Positions 60,301 to 64,000 of a stretch of DNA of 64,000 nt are shown one piece after another. Location: positions 93,958-157,957 of the forward strand of contig CAYQXJ010000008.1 of assembly GCA_964421565.1 (NCBI GenBank). The letters run 5' to 3'. The notes below the pieces were generated by a model. It had not been told where the DNA came from. It ran no database searches and worked only from the letters and a program-made list of their open reading frames with translations. The translations under genes were made by a program, and so were the position numbers. The stretch is from CAYQXJ01 sp964421565. GTDB lineage: Bacteria; Planctomycetota; Brocadiia; SM23-32. Each line of letters opens with the position of its first letter. Within the stretch, counting starts at the first letter, position 1.

Positions 60301-60472
60301 CCGCCTCGAACGCGAACAGCTCCGGCGCCCATTGCAGGTCCCCCTGCGGTAGCACCCTGGCATGTTGCTTCTGCCAGGAGTACAGGGCCTGCTGCGCTTG
60401 CGCGCGCTCTGCGCCTGCCAATGTTGCCACCAGGCACACCACAACCCATCCGACCCATGTCGCCCTGTGCAT
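57308..60472 (-). CDS. Secreted right-handed beta-helix protein with C-terminal LamG domain
   Basis: Exported protein of 1054 residues. The signal peptide (GWVVVCLVATLAGAERAQA) is followed by an N-terminal segment (YIDFEGGDDADDGASPEAAW; ALIARESGRPGQPVRLT), then a long parallel beta-helix (about 330-640), marked by DNACIRLLGSSDDVQIRNC, VVVADNEVEHTDDAA and ILLRTYGAGIFLFGG, and a LamG/concanavalin-like domain (about 890-1035, with LNDGAWHHLLAEVD and MVLYVDGRAD). The layout suits a polysaccharide-binding or -cleaving protein; no lyase site can be assigned. It has its own promoter, and its end is 73 bases from the protease start. Confidence 0.8.
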   Translation of the reverse strand: MHRATWVGWVVVCLVATLAGAERAQAQQALYSWQKQHARVLPQGDLQWAPELFAFEAGDSVRYIDFEGGDDADDGASPEAAWKHHPWDPAATGRAAACRGVHTYVFKRGVTYRGALIARESGRPGQPVRLTSDPSWGRGEAVLSGSEVVTGWRQGANHADMPEANKVWHADLDFLPRRVWMIDRDGAVTRIALARTPNWQVSDPEEVKSEWWEWENPEWWVEANRTITVDGKKMHLGIDTTHLTREPGYYRDAIVWSEWAIVMGTPFPTPVVKYFPQKRAIAFEGRWFTDSGQINAGNRYFLENKPQYLDAAGEFWFERHGDGGRLYVRLPGDRNPHGVTIEAARRYNLIQDQASANSPNRLDIIGEQGRARLDTTGLSHVVISGLTFRFTNAWWDYHFSDWMHKEVDNACIRLLGSSDDVQIRNCRFEHVSKAVRIEAINDRTRIGSVVVADNEVEHTDDAAFSIVRGAGSLQDVRVLRNRLYMIGLRPFRQSDAHALDVRYPVTMQVAGNILLRTYGAGIFLFGGKRSGAAGEVPLARYLVHHNKAEQTLLSTNDWGGIETWQGGPFYLYSNVSANPNGYWNWAAGKPYNARLGYALYHDGGHKNYDFNNILWGLDNDRDSKYCHPAAINEATTTIHNSYINNTIYRFSKGSDWSPAGGHHRFLGNVWSDISQMAFRHGRLKEDTGAQHEQEYPHELMAYGHNVFYKVGELFGVFEVAGKGYEDFESFQKALARRQALDAGLGITTDRQPLRDPANRDMRLAEGSAAIDQGVKYFVPWGLARMVGEWNFYHMGNDVSVIPDEHWYMADYFAGRAGYHRMPQYPLKAVNVTEQNYVQGELEDWIAGALRLNGRDQYAYVSQEVLNTQPPGERTVPAHELMTPGVRESNFILEIYFKTEPGAGPAILMQKMGPQAGYALTLAGAPALTVKAGGRQMTVSGKTALNDGAWHHLLAEVDREAGRMVLYVDGRADAAAAGPGPVSLANTADFYVGGTPQGNCLAGTIDFARVSLGTLADARTTIEELYTWQFDGPFLSDFAGNEPVGRRDAGALEKH

Positions 60473-60522
60473 CCTTCACGCCTCCCGATGATGTTCTCCG
60501 GATCTGTACACCTCGTGACGGC

Positions 60523-60551
60523 AGTCTACTGGGAGCACGTGGCACATACAA
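60523..60551 (-). promoter_or_regulatory. Sigma70-like promoter for the beta-helix gene
   Basis: On the minus strand: TTGTAT (60551-60546), a 17-base spacer and TAGACT (60528-60523), 51 bases before the ATG at 60472. Confidence 0.5.
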
Positions 60552-60607
60552 CGGCGCGGGGCGGGCAGGGGGCGCCGAGTAGGAACGCAACGCCCTCGAG
60601 CGCAGCT

Positions 60608-60636
60608 TTGACCGCCCGACGGCGCCGAAGTAGAAT
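60608..60636 (+). promoter_or_regulatory. Sigma70-like promoter for the DUF151 gene
   Basis: TTGACC (60608-60613), a 17-base spacer and TAGAAT (60631-60636), 50 bases before the ATG at 60686. Divergent from the beta-helix promoter. Confidence 0.7.
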
Positions 60637-60685
60637 GACCTGTAGAGCAACGACCAAACCCAGCATACTTGCGGAGACAACCATC

Positions 60686-61090
60686 ATGGGCGCAGTCGAG
60701 TGCAAACTCGCCCGCATCGTCATGAGTGAAACGGGCGACCACCAGGTCGTCGTGCTGAAGGAGAAGGACGGCGAGCGCGCCCTGCCGATTGCCATCGGTC
60801 CGTTCGAGGTGTTCGCCATACACCGCGTCATTAACGACGAGCCGCCGCCGCGCCCCATGACTCACGAGCTGTTCGGCAGCGTGCTGGACACCCTCGGGGT
60901 GACCATCGAACGGGTGGTGGTTACCGAACTGCGCGACATGGTCTATTACGGGATGCTGGTGCTGCGGCAGAACGGCAACACCTTCGACGTGGACACCCGT
61001 CCGAGCGATGCCATCGCACTCGCGGTGCAGAAGGGGGCGCCGATCTTCGTGGACTCGACCGTGCTCGACGATGCGGGACAGCCTTTTTAG
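60686..61090 (+). CDS. Bifunctional nuclease family (DUF151) protein
   Basis: Single-domain DUF151 protein, 134 residues. The core reads LPIAIGPFEVFAIHRVIND, PPPRPMTHELFGSVLDTLG and VDTRPSDAIALAVQKGAPIF, a close fit to the family. Plant members act as DNase/RNase, while most bacterial members have no proven role. ATG 60686 follows GCGGAG. The gene stands alone between a divergent and a convergent neighbour. Confidence 0.92.
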   Translation: MGAVECKLARIVMSETGDHQVVVLKEKDGERALPIAIGPFEVFAIHRVINDEPPPRPMTHELFGSVLDTLGVTIERVVVTELRDMVYYGMLVLRQNGNTFDVDTRPSDAIALAVQKGAPIFVDSTVLDDAGQPF

Positions 61091-61113
61091 CAGCCTGCCA
61101 ATGCACTCCCGCC

Positions 61114-62133
61114 TCAGCCCCTCTCCCTCAACGCTTCGACTGTGCGTTGCATGTCCTGCGGCAGGGGCGCCTCGAAGGTCATCTTCTCGACGACACCGGG
61201 ATGATGGATGGTGAGCCGATGGGCATGCAGGGCCTGGCGGGCGAGGAGCGGTTCCTGGTGCGGGGGGTGCTCACCGCCGGTCAGATCGCTCACGTACAGC
61301 CGGTCGCGGCGGCCGTAGTGCGTGTCGCAGACGATGGGGTGCCGCAGGTGCGCCAGGTGCACGCGTATCTGGTGCGTGCGCCCGCTACGCGGTAAGCAGC
61401 GCACCAGCGTGAACCGTTCGTATCGTTCCAGCACCTCGTACACCGTCGTGGCCGACTTCTGATTGCGCCCCTCGACGGCCATCTTCTCCTCGCGCCGCGG
61501 GTGGCGGCCGATCGGCGCGTCGATCAGGTCGCTGTCCAGGTCCAGCACTCCTTCGCAGATCGCTATGTACTCCTTCTGTGTGGTGCGCTCCTCGAACTGT
61601 CTGGCGATCTGTTCGTGCACCGAGCGGTCCTTGACGATCAGGATCACGCCACTGGTGTCCCGGTCGAGCCGATGAACAATGCCCGGCCTCAGCGGGCCGC
61701 CCACGTCGCTCAGGGTTTGGAAGTGGTGCACCAACGCGTTCACAAGCGTGCCGCTCTGGTGCCCGCGCGAGGGATGCACCACGATGTCCGGCGGCTTGTT
61801 GATCACGACGATCCAGCGGTCCTCGTGGATGATGTCGAGCGGTATATCCTCTGGGGGCACTTCCGTGGTGCGCTGCTGGGGCACCAGGGCCAGCACGCGG
61901 TCGCCGGCGCAGGTGGTGTAGGCAGGCTTGACGGAGCGACCGTTGACGATGATCGCCTCCGCCTCGATCAGGCTCTTGATGAACGTGCGGGAGTAGTCCG
62001 CGAACCGGCCGGCAAGGTAGGCGTCAAGCCGTCTCCCTTCGTGGCGGGCCGGAATCCCGAACTCGTAGCGCTTCACCTCCACGGAGTCATCGCTCTGGGG
62101 CACCTCGTGCGCCGTTGGCCTCTTCTGCGTCAT
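61114..62133 (-). CDS. rluD: RluA/RluD-family 23S rRNA pseudouridine synthase
   Basis: RNA-modifying enzyme of 339 residues: an N-terminal S4 RNA-binding domain (RRLDAYLAGRFADYSRTFIKS) and the RluA catalytic domain, with HRLDRDTSGVILIVK holding the catalytic Asp, then RSGRTHQIRVHLAHLRHPI. The opening PPDIVVHPSRGHQSGTLVNAL is typical of RluD. The start ATG 62133 is 7 bases after the glycosyltransferase stop, so the two are cotranscribed; the longer open frame upstream is a shadow of that gene. RluD type is favoured over RluC by the S4 domain and motif spacing, but not certain. Confidence 0.9.
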   Translation of the reverse strand: MTQKRPTAHEVPQSDDSVEVKRYEFGIPARHEGRRLDAYLAGRFADYSRTFIKSLIEAEAIIVNGRSVKPAYTTCAGDRVLALVPQQRTTEVPPEDIPLDIIHEDRWIVVINKPPDIVVHPSRGHQSGTLVNALVHHFQTLSDVGGPLRPGIVHRLDRDTSGVILIVKDRSVHEQIARQFEERTTQKEYIAICEGVLDLDSDLIDAPIGRHPRREEKMAVEGRNQKSATTVYEVLERYERFTLVRCLPRSGRTHQIRVHLAHLRHPIVCDTHYGRRDRLYVSDLTGGEHPPHQEPLLARQALHAHRLTIHHPGVVEKMTFEAPLPQDMQRTVEALRERG

Positions 62134-62140
62134 GGCGCTG

Positions 62141-63247
62141 TCAGGATGCGGGTGTATCGGCGGAGAGCAACTCGGCGTAGAGGCGCAGGTGCTGCCGGGC
62201 GGTGTCACGAATGTCGAACCGCTCGCGGACCCGCTGCTGTGCCTGCATGGCCATCCGGCGGGCCCTGTCCTGATCGGCCAGCAGGCGCTGGACGGCATCG
62301 GCCAGCACGCCGCCATCGCCCTTCGGCACCAGCACTCCCGTGCGGCCGTCCTCCACCAGCTCGCATGCCGTGCCAGTGTTGAAGGCGATTACCGGCCGCG
62401 CGTGTCCCATCGCCTCCAGTATGCTCATGCCGCTGATGTCCATCTGAGAGCTCTGCACGACGATGTCCAGCGCGTTGAGAACGTCGTGATAAGCGGCGAA
62501 GTCGACGGCCACTGTCACGCGGTGCGCCAGGTCCAGGCTGTGGATAAGGCGACGTATCTCCGGCGTCTCCTCGCCCTGGCCGGCGACGACGAATTGAGCC
62601 TTCACGCCCCGGCGGACCAGTTCGGCGGCCGCCTGGATGAACAGTTCATGCCCGCGTCGTTCCTCGATCGGGCCGAGCGATCCCACCGCCGGCACGGGAC
62701 TGCGAAAGATCGGCGGGATCGTCCGCTCCATCAGCCGTTCCACGTCGATTCCGTTGGGAATGACCTCGATCTGCCGCTTCGCCAGGCCGCAATCGTTGAC
62801 CAACTCCTCGCGCAGGCTCTGCGTGGTGGCGATGATCCCCGCGAGTCCGCGCGCAAACTTGCGCAGCCCCCGGCCCGCCGGGGGCATCCAATGCAGCGTG
62901 AGTGCCTGGGGCGCGCTGCAGTCCCCCCTCAGCAGCTTCATGGCCCCGGCAACGCGATAGCTGTGCCCGTGCACGATCTGGGGTTCCCACTCTGCGGCCG
63001 CCTGCGCGAAACGCTTCTGCTCGCCCAGGTGCAGGCACATGTTCTCCAGGTGATCGAACGTCCGCACCGGTATGCCCATCTCCGCAAACCGCTCCAGCAT
63101 CGGCCCCGGCGCGCAGAACACCGCCGTCTCCACCTGCTGGCGACGCAGCTCGCGCGCCAGGCCGAAGGCACACTGGCTGATCCCGCGCACCTCCATCTCG
63201 GGCGCGATCAGCAGCACCTTACGCACCTGGGCTGTCTTTGCGGGCAT
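62141..63247 (-). CDS. GT4-family glycosyltransferase
   Basis: Cytoplasmic retaining glycosyltransferase of the GT4 family, 368 residues from ATG 63247, which follows TTGAGG. Features are the N-terminal VLLIAPEMEVRGISQCAFGLA, then PQIVHGHSYRVAG, VIPNGIDVERL, AVGSLGPIEERRGHELFIQA and the C-terminal EX7E-type motif MSILEAMGHARPVIAFNTG. The acceptor sugar or lipid is unknown. It is first in a two-gene unit with the pseudouridine synthase; the combination has no obvious shared function. Confidence 0.88.
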   Translation of the reverse strand: MPAKTAQVRKVLLIAPEMEVRGISQCAFGLARELRRQQVETAVFCAPGPMLERFAEMGIPVRTFDHLENMCLHLGEQKRFAQAAAEWEPQIVHGHSYRVAGAMKLLRGDCSAPQALTLHWMPPAGRGLRKFARGLAGIIATTQSLREELVNDCGLAKRQIEVIPNGIDVERLMERTIPPIFRSPVPAVGSLGPIEERRGHELFIQAAAELVRRGVKAQFVVAGQGEETPEIRRLIHSLDLAHRVTVAVDFAAYHDVLNALDIVVQSSQMDISGMSILEAMGHARPVIAFNTGTACELVEDGRTGVLVPKGDGGVLADAVQRLLADQDRARRMAMQAQQRVRERFDIRDTARQHLRLYAELLSADTPAS

Positions 63248-63288
63248 GGGATTCCTCAAGCATTGCTGCTGCGGAGTGTACAGCCCAC

Positions 63289-63317
63289 ATGATACACGCA
63301 GCCGCGCGGCGTTTCCA
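63289..63317 (-). promoter_or_regulatory. Sigma70-like promoter for the GT4-rluD unit
   Basis: On the minus strand: TGGAAA (63317-63312), a 17-base spacer and TATCAT (63294-63289), 41 bases before the ATG at 63247. Confidence 0.5.
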
Positions 63318-63421
63318 CCCGTGGCAGCCGGCTGCGCCCGGCGCCTCCCCATTCCACTTCGCCTCCATCCGCAACCTGCCTGTAATAGACCCGGAGCCGG
63401 AACCTGCATCGGGAGGTAGCC

Positions 63422-63592
63422 ATGCCGGAGCAGAACGGCATCCAGGCCGTGGTGCAGGAGCAGACGCTGCCCGTCGACGAGCAAGCGGGTCTGCCCACTG
63501 CCGGCGGGTTGGTGGCTGTGCGCGTGCTGGTGCCGCGCGATGACTACGAGAAGGCCGAAGAGATCATAGGCCAGATCGCCCATATGGCCTGA
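63422..63592 (+). CDS. Small 56-residue protein, unknown
   Basis: Short ORF with a good ribosome site (GGGAGG, five bases before ATG 63422). The product is acidic with an alternating end, LVAVRVLVPRDDYEKAEEII, that looks like a beta strand followed by a helix and faintly recalls DUF2007-type signalling domains. No membrane segment. Short length makes it less certain, but codon use and the start signal resemble the neighbours. Confidence 0.5.
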   Translation: MPEQNGIQAVVQEQTLPVDEQAGLPTAGGLVAVRVLVPRDDYEKAEEIIGQIAHMA

Positions 63593-63674
63593 GGATCGGA
63601 ATGACCATATGCTGCAATGGTGCCGTCTGAGCGCGATTTCAAGGCGTTTCGACCCGCGACAAAGAGGTCAACCG

Positions 63675-63866
63675 ATGCGTGAGAAGCAAACGGGCGCCCC
63701 TCTCAGAGTCGGTCTTGATAGGTCGGTCACGGTCCGGTTCGTGGGGGCAAAGGTCTCCAGCGACGCGGGCCTTCTGGCCTACCGGGAGCGTGATGAGCGG
63801 CTCGGGTTGACGGAAATGGCGGCCGAGGAGCTTTAGGACCCGCGCCGGGGCAAGAACATCCAGCAC
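63675..63866 (+). pseudogene. Decayed N-terminal fragment of an IS1380-family transposase
   Basis: From ATG 63675 (GAGG upstream) the frame reads VTVRFVGAKVSSDAGLLAYR then ERDERLGLTEMAAEEL, the opening of IS1380-family transposases. It hits TAG at 63834-63836. Reading on in the same frame gives DPRRGKNIQH, which also matches the family, after which similarity is lost. So it is a nonsense-bearing fragment of about 65 codons, where a full transposase would have over 400. No terminal inverted repeats could be assigned. Confidence 0.72.
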
Positions 63867-63961
63867 TCCAGTCCGGCCCATACACCTACCGCCCGTTGCG
63901 ACCCCGCGCAAGCGAAACCATCGCCATGCTCCTCGGGGCGCGGAGCGCCGCCCTCCAGGGC

Positions 63962-63990
63962 CTGACCTCCCCGGGCCTGTGCCCTATATT
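63962..63990 (+). promoter_or_regulatory. Candidate sigma70-like promoter at the right edge
   Basis: CTGACC (63962-63967), a 17-base spacer and TATATT (63985-63990), reading out of the window. The gene it would serve is not visible. Confidence 0.4.
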
Positions 63991-64000
63991 GCGGCTATGG

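Noticed and set aside
58982..60352. 456-codon plus-strand frame opposite the beta-helix gene
   Set aside because: Antisense shadow; no signal peptide, ribosome site or recognisable domain, while the minus-strand product has all three.
1..64000. CRISPR arrays, tRNA or rRNA genes
   Set aside because: No regularly spaced direct repeats, cloverleaf-like structures or rRNA-like sequence were seen by eye; a tRNAscan or Infernal run would settle it.

Overview
The window is a GC-rich chromosomal segment from a bacterium with a Gram-negative type envelope. Evidence for that is two lipobox lipoproteins (one with an OmpA peptidoglycan-binding domain), MurD and Tad pilus secretion genes. Several gene types recall PVC/FCB-like or Hydrogenedentota/Armatimonadota-like genomes: secreted beta-helix/LamG proteins, alpha-toroid repeat proteins beside MoxR/DUF58, a URO-D family protein and a GH5-like enzyme. 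I cannot fix the phylum from sequence alone. A run of exactly 100 N (28208-28307) suggests a scaffolded, possibly metagenome-derived, assembly.

Layout. Bases 1-3.3 kb hold the end of a tad locus (cpaF/tadA cut by the window edge, tadB, tadC). Bases 3.6-7.2 kb hold an OmpA-type lipoprotein, a DUF3313-like lipoprotein, murD and rpsU, closed by a strong bidirectional terminator. From 16.7 kb back to 7.2 kb on the minus strand runs an eight-gene, translationally coupled operon: S41 protease, pyruvate kinase, creatininase-family protein and a complete oligopeptide ABC transporter. Bases 16.8-27.4 kb hold an MgtC-like protein, a four-repeat 'homing-endonuclease-associated repeat' protein with no nuclease domain, a PQQ beta-propeller protein, a promoter-led alpha-toroid/MoxR/DUF58 cluster, a HEAT-like secreted protein, a small Cys-rich membrane protein and a TSUP-TPR fusion. 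Bases 27.4-32.9 kb hold a membrane protein at the gap, a coiled-coil protein, a URO-D-like protein and a GH5-like secreted enzyme.

The centrepiece is 33.0-52.4 kb: about 19 kb and 23 genes on the plus strand, led by an almost perfect TTGACA-16-TATAAT promoter. It starts with a regulatory-type (group 2) [NiFe] hydrogenase, whose large subunit stops exactly at the final His of its nickel motif. A soluble PAS histidine kinase and an NtrC-type activator follow, the HoxBC-HoxJ-HoxA type of H2-sensing arrangement. Next are a two-receiver protein and a receiver-histidine kinase. The energy-conserving machinery comes last: HydB/HydG-like diaphorase subunits, a polyferredoxin, a group 4 membrane-bound [NiFe] hydrogenase with both nickel CxxC motifs, and a full seven-function Mrp cation/proton antiporter set in canonical A-to-G order (A split in two), closed by a NuoI-like 4Fe-4S protein. 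Read together, H2 sensing could control a ferredoxin/NAD(P)H-linked, ion-pumping hydrogenase. A HycI-type maturation protease at 56.7-57.2 kb fits the C-terminal extension of the catalytic large subunit.

Bases 52.5-64 kb hold a very large hybrid histidine kinase with two periplasmic binding domains, the protease, a secreted beta-helix/LamG protein, a DUF151 nuclease-family protein, an RluD-type pseudouridine synthase, a GT4 glycosyltransferase, a 56-residue ORF and the decayed start of an IS1380-family transposase. Sixteen sigma70-like promoters with 16-18 base spacing were found by eye. No tRNA, rRNA or CRISPR array was seen.
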